Below are positions 13,811 to 22,215 of a DNA stretch of 64,000 nucleotides, piece by piece. A program made the translations under genes and the position numbers. Every line of letters starts with the position of its first letter. Positions within the stretch are counted from its first letter, which is position 1. Origin of the DNA: Streptomyces luteogriseus (GTDB lineage: Bacteria; Actinomycetota; Actinomycetes; Streptomycetales; Streptomycetaceae); contig NZ_JACHMS010000001.1 of the NCBI RefSeq assembly GCF_014205055.1, positions 4,526,001 through 4,590,000 on the forward strand, written 5' to 3'. The notes beneath the pieces are model-generated. The model worked only from the letters and a program-made list of their open reading frames with translations, searched no databases and was not told the origin of the DNA.

Positions 13811-15892
13811 ATGTCCATCGCCAGTACTGATCACGTCGTCGTGCCCGAGAACGAGGCAACCGAGGACGTCCCCGAGGCCACTTTCGCGGACCTCGGTCTC
13901 CCCGAAGGCGTTGTGCGCAAGCTCGCGCAGAACGGCGTGACCACTCCCTTCCCGATCCAGGCCGCGACCATTCCGGACGCCCTGGCCGGCAAGGACATCC
14001 TGGGCCGTGGCCGCACCGGCTCCGGCAAGACCCTGTCGTTCGGTCTGCCGACCCTGGCGCGTCTCGCCGGCGGCCGCACCGAGAAGCACAAGCCGCGCGC
14101 GGTCATCCTCACCCCGACCCGTGAGCTCGCGATGCAGGTCGCGGACGCCCTCCAGCCGTACGGCGACGTCGTCGGCCTGAAGATGAAGGTCGTCTGCGGC
14201 GGTACGTCGATGGGCAACCAGATCTACGCCCTGGAGCGCGGCGTCGACGTCCTCGTCGCCACCCCGGGCCGGCTGCGCGACATCATCAACCGTGGCGCCT
14301 GCTCCCTGGAGAACGTCGAGGTCGCCGTCCTCGACGAGGCCGACCAGATGTCCGACCTGGGCTTCCTGCCCGAGGTCACCGAGCTGCTCGACCAGGTCCC
14401 GGCCGGCGGCCAGCGCATGCTGTTCTCGGCCACGATGGAGAACGAGATCTCCACGCTGGTCAAGCGTTACCTGAGCAACCCGGTCACGCACGAGGTCGAC
14501 AGTGCCCAGGGCAACGTCACGACCATGTCGCACCACATCCTCATCGTGAAGCCCAAGGACAAGGCGCCGGTCACCGCCGCGATCGCCTCCCGCAAGGGCC
14601 GCACGATCATCTTCGTCCGCACCCAGCTGGGCGCCGACCGCATCGCCGAGCAGTTGTGCGACTCGGGTGTGAAGGCCGATGCGCTGCACGGCGGTATGAC
14701 GCAGGGCGCGCGCACCCGCGTGCTGGAGGACTTCAAGAAGGGCTACGTCAACGCGCTCGTCGCGACCGACGTCGCCGCCCGCGGTATCCACGTCGACGGC
14801 ATCGACCTGGTGCTGAACGTGGACCCGGCCGGGGACCACAAGGACTACCTGCACCGGTCCGGCCGTACCGCGCGTGCGGGCCGTTCCGGCACGGTCGTGT
14901 CGCTGTCGCTGCCGCACCAGCGGCGTCAGATCTTCCGGCTGATGGAGGACGCGGGCGTCGACGCCACGCGCCACATCATCCAGGGCGCCGGCGCCTTCGA
15001 CCCGGAGGTTGCCGAGATCACCGGCGCCCGGTCGATGACCGAGGTGCAGGCCGAGTCCGTGGGCAATGCCGCGCAGCAGGCCGAGCGTGAGGTCGCCCAG
15101 CTCACCAAGGAGCTGGAGCGGGCGCAGCGGCGTGCGAACGAGCTCCGCGAGGAGGCCGACCGCCTGATCGCCCGGATCGCCCGCGAGCAGGGTGAGGACC
15201 CGGAGGCCGCGGTGGCCGAGGCCCAGGCGGCGGTGGTGGCCGCGGCGGCCGAGGTGTCCGTGCCCGAGCAGCCGGTGGCGCAGGACGTGGACCGTGACGA
15301 CCGTGGTGGTCGTGGGTTCGAGCGTCGTGATGACAACCGTGGTGGCGGCTTCCGCCGGGACGACCGTCGTGATGACCGTGGTGGCCGTTCGTTCGAGCGT
15401 CGTGACGACCGTGGTGGTCGTGGGTTCGAGCGTCGTGACGACAACCGTGGTGGCGGCTTCCGCCGGGACGACCGTCGTGATGACCGTGGTGGCCGTTCGT
15501 TCGAGCGTCGTGACGACCGTGGTGGTCGTGGGTTCGAGCGTCGTGACGACAACCGTGGCGGTGGCTTCCGCCGGGACGACCGTCGTGATGACCGTGGTGG
15601 CCGTTCGTTCGAGCGTCGTGACGACCGTGGTGGTCGTGGCTTCGAGCGTCGTGACGACAACCGTGGCGGTGGCTTCCGCCGGGACGACCGTCCGGGCCGT
15701 TCCTTCGAGCGCCGGGACGAGCGCGGTGGGCACCGTGGCAGCGACCGCCCCTTCAACCGTGACCGTCAGGGCGACCGTCCCGGCTTCCGCGCCTCCGGTC
15801 ACGACCGCCCCTCGGGCCGTCGTGACGACCACCGCGGCGGCGGTTCGTTCCAGCGTCGCGAGGACAAGCCGCGCTGGAAGCGCAACGGCTGA
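13811..15892 (+). CDS. DEAD-box RNA helicase with C-terminal RGG-type repeats
   Basis: This 693-residue protein has a complete DEAD-box core: Q motif around GVTTPFPIQAATIP, motif I GRTGSGKT, PTREL, TPGR, DEAD (VLDEADQM), SAT, and motif VI HRSGRTARAGR, together spanning about residues 25-385. A coiled-coil-like segment follows at about 420-470 (EREVAQLTKELERAQRRANELREE). The tail is built of near-identical 36-residue blocks such as RDDRGGRGFERRDDNRGGGF, a low-complexity RNA-binding region of the RGG type. Such enzymes unwind RNA in ribosome assembly or mRNA decay and cold adaptation. RGG tails favour RNA binding and phase separation, which is inference here. It is probably monocistronic, with its own terminator. 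Confidence 0.95.
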   Translation: MSIASTDHVVVPENEATEDVPEATFADLGLPEGVVRKLAQNGVTTPFPIQAATIPDALAGKDILGRGRTGSGKTLSFGLPTLARLAGGRTEKHKPRAVILTPTRELAMQVADALQPYGDVVGLKMKVVCGGTSMGNQIYALERGVDVLVATPGRLRDIINRGACSLENVEVAVLDEADQMSDLGFLPEVTELLDQVPAGGQRMLFSATMENEISTLVKRYLSNPVTHEVDSAQGNVTTMSHHILIVKPKDKAPVTAAIASRKGRTIIFVRTQLGADRIAEQLCDSGVKADALHGGMTQGARTRVLEDFKKGYVNALVATDVAARGIHVDGIDLVLNVDPAGDHKDYLHRSGRTARAGRSGTVVSLSLPHQRRQIFRLMEDAGVDATRHIIQGAGAFDPEVAEITGARSMTEVQAESVGNAAQQAEREVAQLTKELERAQRRANELREEADRLIARIAREQGEDPEAAVAEAQAAVVAAAAEVSVPEQPVAQDVDRDDRGGRGFERRDDNRGGGFRRDDRRDDRGGRSFERRDDRGGRGFERRDDNRGGGFRRDDRRDDRGGRSFERRDDRGGRGFERRDDNRGGGFRRDDRRDDRGGRSFERRDDRGGRGFERRDDNRGGGFRRDDRPGRSFERRDERGGHRGSDRPFNRDRQGDRPGFRASGHDRPSGRRDDHRGGGSFQRREDKPRWKRNG
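15299..15697 (+). repeat. 108-bp tandem repeat inside the helicase gene (about 3.7 copies)
   Basis: Units begin at 15299, 15407, 15515 and 15623, each 108 bp (36 codons). They are nearly identical at the nucleotide level, differing mainly at synonymous sites. This suggests recent amplification or ongoing homogenisation, so copy number may vary between strains. Confidence 0.9.
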
Positions 15893-15906
15893 CATCAGCG
15901 CATGAG

Positions 15907-15947
15907 GAGCGCCGTGGCTCCGTCCCAACGGGCGGGCCACGGCGCTC
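15907..15947 (+). terminator. Terminator of the DEAD-box helicase gene
   Basis: A 12-bp perfect stem (15907-15918 with 15936-15947) with a 17-base loop begins 15 bases past the stop codon. It has no T-tract. Confidence 0.75.
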
Positions 15948-16107
15948 TGTCGTTGTGGCGGGCTCTCCGGGGGCCGCGCGGACACGCCCGGGCCGGTCGG
16001 TCCGTGGCCCTCATCGGGCCAGTTCGTCCCTTTGGCGGGGCCCGGACCCCGATACCCGATCGGAGACCGGGCATCGTCCGGCTATGCTCGTGGGGGCAAC
16101 ATCGCCT

Positions 16108-16180
16108 GGGCCCTTAGCTCAATTGGCAGAGCAGTGGACTTTTAATCCATTGGTTGTGGGTTCGAGTCCCACAGGGCCTA
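16108..16180 (+). tRNA. tRNA-Lys(TTT)
   Basis: Acceptor GGGCCCT pairs with AGGGCCT (G-T at the first pair), the anticodon loop reads CTTTTAA with anticodon TTT, and the T-loop is GGGTTCGAGTCCC. The discriminator base is A, and CCA is not encoded. Confidence 0.95.
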
Positions 16181-16186
16181 CAAGGA

Positions 16187-16222
16187 AGCCCCGGTTCGGA
16201 TCGTCTCCGGACCGGGGCTCTT
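16187..16222. terminator. Terminator shared by tRNA-Lys and the convergent sigma factor gene
   Basis: A 14-bp stem with one G-T wobble (16187-16200 with 16206-16219) and a 5-base loop, followed by CTT. It lies 6 bases after tRNA-Lys and 17 bases from the sigma gene stop on the other strand. Confidence 0.75.
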
Positions 16223-16239
16223 GTCGTTGCCGGGGGTGG

Positions 16240-17100
16240 TCAGCCGGTGGTCAGCATCCCCGACCGCAGGCGGGCGACCGTGCGGGAGATGAGCCGGGAG
16301 ACGTGCATCTGCGAGATGCCGAGCCGGGCGCCGATCTCCGCCTGAGTCAGCTCCTCCACGAAGCGCAGGTGCAGGATGAGGCGCTGGCGGTCGTCGAGTT
16401 CGGCGACCAGGGGGGCCAGGGCGTGGAAGTCCTCGACGAGTTCGAGGGCCGGGTCCTCCTCGCCGATGAACTCCGACAGCGTCGTGTCGCTCTCGTCCGG
16501 GTCGCCGGTGACCGTCGCGTCGAGGGATGACGACAGGTAGCCGTTGGCGGCGATCTGGGCCTCGACGACCTCTTCCTCCGACAGGTTCATCAACGCTGCC
16601 AGTTCGGCCACCTTGGGCGCGCGGCCGAGGCGGGAGGCCAGTTCCTCGGTGGCCTTGGCGAGTTCCGTACGGGCTTCCTGAAGGCGGCGCGGCACGTGTA
16701 CGGCCCAGGAGGTGTCACGGAAGAACCGCTTGATCTCGCCGATGATGTACGGCACCGCGAAGCTGGTGAACTGCACCTCGCGGGAGACCTCGAACCGGTC
16801 GATGGCCTTGATCAGCCCGATGACGCCGACCTGGACGATGTCCTCCATCGACTGGCCGCTGGTGCGGAACCGGCGTGCCGCGAAGCGCACCAGAGACATG
16901 TTCATCTCGATGAGCGTGTTGCGGGCGTACTGGTATTCGGGCGTGCCCTCCTCGAGCACGGCGAGCCGGTCGAGGAACTGTCCGGTCAGCCCGCGCGCGT
17001 CCTGCGGGGCGAGCTTCTGGGGTTCGGCGATCTGCGGCAGTTCCTCACCGGTGCAGGTGGCGGAATCCGTCGTCGTGTCGATGCGCATGGTCGCCGTCAC
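16240..17100 (-). CDS. SigB/SigF-type RNA polymerase sigma factor (stress/development class)
   Basis: This 286-residue group 3 sigma factor has region 2 around NTLIEMNMSLVRFAARRF and DIVQVGVIGLIKAIDRFE, followed by SFAVPYIIGEIKRFFRDTSW. Region 3 lies around ELAKATEELASRLGRAPKV, and region 4 has a helix-turn-helix in ELTQAEIGARLGISQMHVSRLISR. The pattern is that of the streptomycete SigB/F/H family rather than a housekeeping factor. The GTG at 17100 follows a GAGAGGGAGGG ribosome site and gives MTATMRIDTTTDS. The longer frame to 17214 adds Gly-rich sequence with no ribosome site. Such factors are held by RsbW-type anti-sigma kinases, and none is encoded in this window. The stressosome genes 1 kb away are the likely upstream input. 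Confidence 0.93.
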   Translation of the reverse strand: MTATMRIDTTTDSATCTGEELPQIAEPQKLAPQDARGLTGQFLDRLAVLEEGTPEYQYARNTLIEMNMSLVRFAARRFRTSGQSMEDIVQVGVIGLIKAIDRFEVSREVQFTSFAVPYIIGEIKRFFRDTSWAVHVPRRLQEARTELAKATEELASRLGRAPKVAELAALMNLSEEEVVEAQIAANGYLSSSLDATVTGDPDESDTTLSEFIGEEDPALELVEDFHALAPLVAELDDRQRLILHLRFVEELTQAEIGARLGISQMHVSRLISRTVARLRSGMLTTG

Positions 17101-17330
17101 GGGCCCTCCCTCTCGTTCCGGCCCGCTCCGATCCCCCGACAGGCCACCTCCAGCGCCGTTACCCGCGCTCGCCCCGGTCATGCCCCGCATATGCCCCGGC
17201 GAGATGTAGACCACAGTCGGTGCAGGTCGAGGCGGTGTCGGGGTACCCGGACCGGTATTGCGACGGTACGAGCGGGGAGGGCGGGCGGTGGGGTGCGGGA
17301 GAGAAGGCCGAGGGGCTCGTGGAGCGGACG

Positions 17331-17346
17331 GTTGTCGTTTGACAAC
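17331..17346. promoter_or_regulatory. GTTGTC-N4-GACAAC palindrome between the sigma factor and MarR genes
   Basis: A perfect 6-bp inverted repeat with a 4-base spacer lies in the otherwise GC-rich 330-base gap upstream of the sigma gene. It is a good candidate operator for the MarR protein encoded at 17432-17926. A second, GGGTAC-containing segment near 17247 could be a sigma-B-type -10 element for autoregulation, but no matching GTTT -35 is seen. Confidence 0.4.
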
Positions 17347-17431
17347 TATAGGTGGAGGGCAACAGCCTAGGCGTGCCGGACGTGCGCGGGGAAGAGGCCG
17401 GAACGGACGACTCCGTTCGGCGGCGGGCTGT

Positions 17432-17926
17432 TCAGGCGGTGCGGGTGTCGGAGGAGCGGGAGTCTTCGGAGTCGTCGTGTATCCGGGCCGCCGCCGCGTC
17501 GCAGAACGCCTCCAGTCCTTGCAGCAGCGCGACCCGCTTCGCCGCGGGCATCTGGTCGAGCACCGCGCGCAGCGCCTGCTCCCGGCGCACCCGCAGGTCG
17601 GCGAGGAAGGCGCGGCCGTGGCCGCTGAGGTGCAGGCGGACCTCGCGCCGGTCGGCCGGGCTCACCTCGCGTTCCACGAAACCGGCCGCCTGCAGCCGGT
17701 CGCACAGCCGGCTGGTCGAGGGCGGTGTGGAGGCGAGGGAGTCGGCGAGCGTGCGCAGGTTGATGCCCTCGTGGTGTTCGAGGATGAGCAGCACCCGCAG
17801 CTGGGACGCGGAGGCCGGCGCGGTCGAGGCCCGGCCCCAGAGGACTTCCAGCAACTCCGCGGCCGTGGAGGTCACACGGGCGACCTCTGCTGGCTCAGGG
17901 CGGGGTCGGAGGGAAGTCACAGTCAC
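17432..17926 (-). CDS. MarR-family transcriptional regulator (stress island)
   Basis: This 164-residue protein is a MarR-type winged helix dimer. The recognition region is LRTLADSLASTPPSTSRLCDRLQAAGFVER, followed by a wing around SPADRREVRLHLSGHGR. It resembles the second MarR at 22486-22983 in the same island: both share the TSRLCDRL(Q/A)AAG and RREVxL segments, so the two look like paralogues bracketing the stressosome genes. The ligand is unknown. The GTG at 17926 follows a weak GAGAG. It is divergent from the GAF-PP2C gene, so it probably controls that promoter, the sigma gene, or both. Confidence 0.88.
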   Translation of the reverse strand: MTVTSLRPRPEPAEVARVTSTAAELLEVLWGRASTAPASASQLRVLLILEHHEGINLRTLADSLASTPPSTSRLCDRLQAAGFVEREVSPADRREVRLHLSGHGRAFLADLRVRREQALRAVLDQMPAAKRVALLQGLEAFCDAAAARIHDDSEDSRSSDTRTA

Positions 17927-18062
17927 ACTCTCGCAGGCGCCGGGATGGCCGTCAGCGTACTAGGCGTGAGCTGAACCGCCCGGGACCCGCTTCCCGGCCC
18001 GTGGACGAGAACCCGTTTCGAGGACGCGTCGGCGTCCCGTCGAGGATGGTGAACAGAACACC

Positions 18063-19235
18063 GTGAACACGATCACGAACAGATTCGTGGCCGCCGAGCG
18101 CGCCCTGCGCACGGCGGCCCCCCATCAGCTGCTGGACGCGGTCCGTCGTGTACTGACCGATCAGTACGCGGCGGACTCCGTCGAGCTCTTCCTCGCGGAC
18201 TACGGACTGACGGTGCTTCAGCCGGTGTCCGTGCTGCCGCACACCCTCCGGCCGGTGTCCGTGCACAACAGCCCGGCGGGCCGGGCCTTCGGCGCGCAGG
18301 AGCCGTACGTGGAAGACCCCTCGGGCGATCTCGTGCGGGTGCATCTGCCCGTCACCGTGCGCGGTGACCGGCTCGGCGTGCTGACCGTGACCCTGCCCGG
18401 CGGCGAGCACGCCGAGGGCTGTCTGGACGAGCTGGCCGAGATCGCCGAGGTGCTCGGGCACGAGGTCGTCGTGGCCGAGCGGGACACCGACCTGTATCTC
18501 CAGGCGCGCCGCCGGGACCGGCTCACGCTCGCCGCCGAGATGCAGTGGCAGCTGCTGCCGGGCCGCTCCTGCGCCCGCCCCGAGTACGAGCTGGGCGCGC
18601 AGCTGGAACCGGCGTACGCGATCTTCGGCGACAACTTCGACTGGTCCGCCTCGGCCGACCGGCTCAGCCTCTACGTCACCAACGGCATGGACGAGGGCAT
18701 GGAGGCCTCCCTGCTGACGAACCTGGCGATCAACGCCCTGCGCAACGCGCGCCGGGCCGGGCTGTCCATCGAAGACCAGGCGGCCCTGGCCGACCAGGCG
18801 GTGTACGCCCACTACCGGGGCCGCTGCTACCTGTCCGTGCTGATGCTCGACTTCGACCTGGCCACCGGCCGGGTCCGTGCGGTGGACGCGGGTTCGCCGC
18901 AGATGCTGCGGCTGCGCGGGGGCGGGGTGGAGCGGGTGCCCTTCGACGCCCAGCTGCCGCTCGGCATGTTCGAGGAGACGGACTACGTGGTCCAGGAGTT
19001 CGACGTGGAGCCGGGCGACCGGCTGGTCTTCGTCAGCGACGGGGTCTACGACGTCGCCTCCCCGGGCGGCGAGGCCTACGGGGACGCCGCCCTGGCCCGG
19101 GCGATCCAGTCGACCCGGCTGCTGCCGGCCGCCGAGGTGCCCCGGGCCGTCCTGCGCGAACTGAGGGGCCACCGCGGCCGGTCGACCCCGGACGACGACG
19201 CCCTCGTGGTGTGTCTGGACTGGCGTGGTCGGTAA
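18063..19235 (+). CDS. GAF-like/PP2C (SpoIIE) phosphatase homologue with an altered metal-binding motif
   Basis: This 390-residue protein has an N-terminal GAF-like sensory region (about 1-140) and a C-terminal SpoIIE/PP2C fold (about 155-388). Recognisable phosphatase landmarks are the first Asp in IFGDNFDW (D190), FVSDGVYD and PDDDALVV. The second canonical metal site, usually DVxGHG, reads VTNGMDEG, so the expected Asp is an Asn (N207). Activity may therefore be reduced or changed; alignment would be needed to be sure. RsbU-type proteins like this dephosphorylate an RsbV anti-anti-sigma factor. It heads the stress-signalling genes but is 139 bases from the rsbR-like gene, so may be transcribed separately. 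Start ATG-like GTG at 18063. Confidence 0.85.
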   Translation: MNTITNRFVAAERALRTAAPHQLLDAVRRVLTDQYAADSVELFLADYGLTVLQPVSVLPHTLRPVSVHNSPAGRAFGAQEPYVEDPSGDLVRVHLPVTVRGDRLGVLTVTLPGGEHAEGCLDELAEIAEVLGHEVVVAERDTDLYLQARRRDRLTLAAEMQWQLLPGRSCARPEYELGAQLEPAYAIFGDNFDWSASADRLSLYVTNGMDEGMEASLLTNLAINALRNARRAGLSIEDQAALADQAVYAHYRGRCYLSVLMLDFDLATGRVRAVDAGSPQMLRLRGGGVERVPFDAQLPLGMFEETDYVVQEFDVEPGDRLVFVSDGVYDVASPGGEAYGDAALARAIQSTRLLPAAEVPRAVLRELRGHRGRSTPDDDALVVCLDWRGR

Positions 19236-19374
19236 GGGACGGGGAAGACGCAGGTCGGGGGCCCCCGTGGGCAGTTGTTTGGTGGTGCCGGACGCCGGCA
19301 CTAATGTTTGTCATACGGCAAGTAATGGCTGAGGCGCTGTCGCGCGACCTCGGTCCGGCCCGTGCAAGGGAGCG

Positions 19375-20292
19375 ATGCAAGTGTCGGTGTCGGAAGAGAA
19401 CGAGGAACAGGAGCCGGCCGCATACCAGGTGAGCGCCTTTCTGGAGCGGCGACGGGAGCAGATCGCCCAACGCTGGGCGGACGCCGCGCTGTTCCGCACG
19501 GTCTTCACCGTCTCCCGGGACGAGGCGGTGGAGGCGGGCAGGGCGGTGGCCGCCGCCCTGGCGGCGGTGGCGGCCTCCGGGCGGCTGGACGACGTCCGGG
19601 CGTCCGGATTCGAGTCCGTGCGCGACCAGTTGGGGCGGATGGCGGCCTCCCGCGCCCGTACGGGCACCGACCCGGACGGAGTCGCCACCGAGGTGGCCGC
19701 ACTGCGCGAGCCGGTGACCGAGCTGCTGCGCGCCGAGTTCCCCGAGCCCTACGCCCCCGAGGCCCAGGAGGCCGTGGTGGCGCTGACCGTGCTCATGGGC
19801 ACGCTGCGCCTGGTGGTGCTGGAGACGACCGTCAGCGCGGGCGAGGAGCTGATCGCCCGGCAGCGCGAGCAGCTGCACGAGGTGGCCACCCCGGTGATCA
19901 AGCTGTGGGAGAGCACCGTCGCCGTACCGCTGATCGGGACCCTGGACAGCGCGCGCAGCCAGGTGGTCATGGAGAGCCTGCTGGACGCGATCGTCGCCGA
20001 GCGCGCCCGGTACGCCATCCTCGACATCACCGGGGTGCCCACGGTCGACTCGCTGGTCGCCCAGCACCTGATGAAGACCGTGGCGGCGGCGCGGCTGATG
20101 GGCGCCGAGTGCATCGTGTCCGGCATCCGGCCCGCGATCGCGCAGACCATCGTCCACCTGGGCATCGACCTCGGCACGGTGCTCACCCGTTCGAGCCTGG
20201 CGGACGCGCTCGCCTACGCGCTCAGCGAGCAGGGGGTCGAGATCGCACCGCTGAGGGCGACCGGCGCGACGGCGGACGCGGGCGCACGGTGA
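19375..20292 (+). CDS. rsbR: RsbR-type stressosome sensor (N-terminal sensor plus STAS domain)
   Basis: This 305-residue protein has a variable N-terminal helical sensor region (about 1-170) and a C-terminal STAS domain. The STAS motif is close to that of Bacillus RsbR: LDITGVPTVDSLVAQHLMKT and GIRPAIAQTIVHLGIDL, which contain the threonines corresponding to sites phosphorylated by RsbT. RsbR and RsbS form the roughly 1.8-MDa stressosome shell in Bacillus. AAGGGAGCG precedes the ATG at 19375. Its stop overlaps the next start (GTGA), showing translational coupling. It is the first gene of a four-gene overlapping operon. Confidence 0.92.
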   Translation: MQVSVSEENEEQEPAAYQVSAFLERRREQIAQRWADAALFRTVFTVSRDEAVEAGRAVAAALAAVAASGRLDDVRASGFESVRDQLGRMAASRARTGTDPDGVATEVAALREPVTELLRAEFPEPYAPEAQEAVVALTVLMGTLRLVVLETTVSAGEELIARQREQLHEVATPVIKLWESTVAVPLIGTLDSARSQVVMESLLDAIVAERARYAILDITGVPTVDSLVAQHLMKTVAAARLMGAECIVSGIRPAIAQTIVHLGIDLGTVLTRSSLADALAYALSEQGVEIAPLRATGATADAGAR

Positions 20293-20702
20293 CCGCCTTC
20301 GCGGGACACGGGCCCATGGGCGGGCACGGCTTCACCGTGCCGGTCCTCCAGCTGGGCGATGTCCTGCTGGTCACCCTCCAGGGGGAGTTGCACGACGGGA
20401 TGGCGGAGCAGCTCCAGCAGGACATCACGGCGCGGATCTCGGACAGCCGGGTGAGCGGGGTCGTGATCGACATCTCCGGCGTGGAGATCGTCGACTCCTT
20501 CCTGGGCAGGGTCCTCGCCGAGATCGCCGCCGGAGCCAAGCTGCTGGCGGCCCGTACGGTCCTGGCCGGGATGCGCCCGGCGGTGGCGATCACCCTGGTC
20601 GAGCTGGGGCTCACCCTGCCCGGCCTGCGGACGGCCCTGGACGTCGAACGTGCGATGGAGCTGCTGGGCGTGACCACGCGCCGGGGCGAGGGGAGTCCGT
20701 GA
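20289..20702 (+). CDS. rsbS: RsbS-type stressosome scaffold protein (STAS domain)
   Basis: This protein of about 137 residues is essentially a single STAS domain. Core motifs are VPVLQLGDVLLVTLQGEL near the start, DISGVEIVDSFLGRVL containing the serine equivalent to the Bacillus RsbS phosphosite, and GMRPAVAITLVELGL. Phosphorylation of RsbS by RsbT releases RsbT from the stressosome in Bacillus. The GTG at 20289 overlaps the rsbR stop. An internal ATG at 20325 would give a length closer to Bacillus RsbS, so the exact start is uncertain. Its end overlaps rsbT by 4 bases. Confidence 0.92.
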   Translation: MTAFAGHGPMGGHGFTVPVLQLGDVLLVTLQGELHDGMAEQLQQDITARISDSRVSGVVIDISGVEIVDSFLGRVLAEIAAGAKLLAARTVLAGMRPAVAITLVELGLTLPGLRTALDVERAMELLGVTTRRGEGSP

Positions 20703-21145
20703 TGCAGGCTTCCCGCCATGCCGGTCCGGCCAGCCTGCCGATCGGCTCGGACGCCGATCTGGCGTGGGTGCGGCAGCAGGTCCGGCAGGCAGCCGCCGAG
20801 CTCGGGTTCGGGCTGGTGCAGCAGACCAAGCTCGTCACCGCTGCGAGCGAGCTGGCCCGCAACACCCTCGTCCACGGCGGGGGCGGCCATGTGCGGATCA
20901 CCCCGCTGGACGCCGGGTCGTCGTACGGGCTGCGGCTGGACTTCGTCGACACCGGGCCCGGCATCCGGGACCTGGACCAGGCGCTGACCGACGGTTACAC
21001 CAGTGGCGGCGGGCTCGGTCTGGGCCTGAGCGGCGCCAAGCGGCTCGTGCAGGAGTTCGAGGTGGACAGCCGGCCCGGTGAGGGGACCACCGTCACCGTC
21101 ACCGCCTGGGCCACCGTCGTACCGCCTTCCCGGACGGTGCCGTGA
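20699..21145 (+). CDS. rsbT: RsbT-type switch protein/serine kinase (GHKL ATPase)
   Basis: This 148-residue protein is a GHKL-fold kinase of the RsbT/RsbW group. The N box lies in VTAASELARNTLVHGG, G1 in DFVDTGPGIRD, and the G2 loop in SGGGLGLGLSGAKRLV. In Bacillus RsbT phosphorylates RsbR and RsbS and then activates the phosphatase RsbU. The start is the GTG of a GTGATG overlap with rsbS, and the stop overlaps the next gene in the same way. A tight chain of 4-base overlaps points to a fixed stoichiometry. Confidence 0.93.
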   Translation: MMQASRHAGPASLPIGSDADLAWVRQQVRQAAAELGFGLVQQTKLVTAASELARNTLVHGGGGHVRITPLDAGSSYGLRLDFVDTGPGIRDLDQALTDGYTSGGGLGLGLSGAKRLVQEFEVDSRPGEGTTVTVTAWATVVPPSRTVP

Positions 21146-22215
21146 TGAGCAGGGTCTGGGACGTGCCGGTGGACGACTCGACCCGGGTGCGGGACGTGCG
21201 GGTGGCGGCCGAGGAGGCCAGCGCCTGCGCGGGCCTGCCCCCCGGCCGCACCGCGGCCGCCGCGCTGGTGGCGACGGAGCTGGCCACCAACCTGCTGCGG
21301 CACGCGGACGGCGGGCGGGTGCTGATCAGCCTCGTCGAGCGGGGGCACGACGACGGCGGCCGGACGGCGGTGCAGCTCGTCTCGCTCGACCACGGCCCCG
21401 GCATCCCGGACGTCGCGGCGGCGATGCGTGACGGCTACACCACGACCGTCGCCGCCTCGCTCGGCGCCGGCCTGGGCACGTGCCGGCGCATAGCGAACGA
21501 CTTCGATCTGCACAGTGCGCCCGGCCGGGGCACCGTCGTGATGGCCCGGATCGGCCACGAGCCCGCCGTCCGCAACCAGGGCCCGCCCCCGCCCGGTCCG
21601 CGCGCCGGGGGCGTCAACGTCCCCCTCGGCCGGGCCGAGTACTCCGGGGACGCCTGGGGCCGGGTGCGAGGCGGGGACCGTCTGACCCTGCTGCTCGCCG
21701 ACGGGCTGGGGCACGGCGTGAAGGCCGCCGAGGCCTCGGCGGCGGCGGTGAAGGAGCTGCGTGGCCTGGCCGAGCTGCCGCCCGTCGAGATCCTGCGGAG
21801 TCTGGGCCGGGCGCTGCGGCCCACCCGGGGCGCGGCCGTCGCCGTGGCCCAACTGGACATGACGGCAGGTCGGTTGAGCTTCGCCGGGATCGGCAACGTC
21901 GGCGCCCGGCTGCGGACCGACGGCACGTGGAAGGCGTTGCTGTCCCACCCCGGCATCGTGGGCGCGCAGGCCCCGGCTTCCGTGCCCGTGCAGCGTGTTC
22001 CCTGGCACGCGGACAGCCTGCTGGTCCTGCACAGCGACGGCCTGCCCAGCCGCTGGACACCGCCCGACGACGGCGTGCTGCCGGGCTGCGACCCGGCGGT
22101 GGCGGCCGCGGTGGTGCTCCGCGACGCGGGCAGCGCGGCCCGGCCGGCGGGGGACGACACCTGTGTGGCGGTCCTGGCCGCCGGCGGCGTGAGCCGCCAC
22201 GGTTCGGGGGCTTGA
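21142..22215 (+). CDS. Fused GHKL ATPase and RsbX-like PP2C phosphatase
   Basis: This 357-residue protein joins two stress-signalling domains. Residues about 1-140 are a GHKL ATPase like RsbT, with ATELATNLLRHADG (N box), SLDHGPGIPD (G1) and a glycine loop SLGAGLGTC. Residues about 155-350 are a SpoIIE/PP2C phosphatase with LLADGLGHGVKAAE, GIGNVGARL and LHSDGLPSRW. In Bacillus, RsbX resets the stressosome by dephosphorylating RsbR and RsbS; the C-terminal half probably does this. The attached second kinase-like domain is the unusual part and may compete with RsbT or sense ATP. It is the last gene of the overlapping operon. Confidence 0.88.
   Translation: MMSRVWDVPVDDSTRVRDVRVAAEEASACAGLPPGRTAAAALVATELATNLLRHADGGRVLISLVERGHDDGGRTAVQLVSLDHGPGIPDVAAAMRDGYTTTVAASLGAGLGTCRRIANDFDLHSAPGRGTVVMARIGHEPAVRNQGPPPPGPRAGGVNVPLGRAEYSGDAWGRVRGGDRLTLLLADGLGHGVKAAEASAAAVKELRGLAELPPVEILRSLGRALRPTRGAAVAVAQLDMTAGRLSFAGIGNVGARLRTDGTWKALLSHPGIVGAQAPASVPVQRVPWHADSLLVLHSDGLPSRWTPPDDGVLPGCDPAVAAAVVLRDAGSAARPAGDDTCVAVLAAGGVSRHGSGA

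Noticed and set aside
15299..15697. CRISPR-like array of regular repeats
   Set aside because: The 108-bp units are contiguous with no unique spacers and stay in frame as protein repeats, so this is a coding tandem repeat.
13241..15985. A 914-codon minus-strand frame opposite the DEAD-box helicase
   Set aside because: Its Thr/Val repeats are just the complement of the helicase RGG-repeat DNA. The plus strand has complete DEAD-box motifs.
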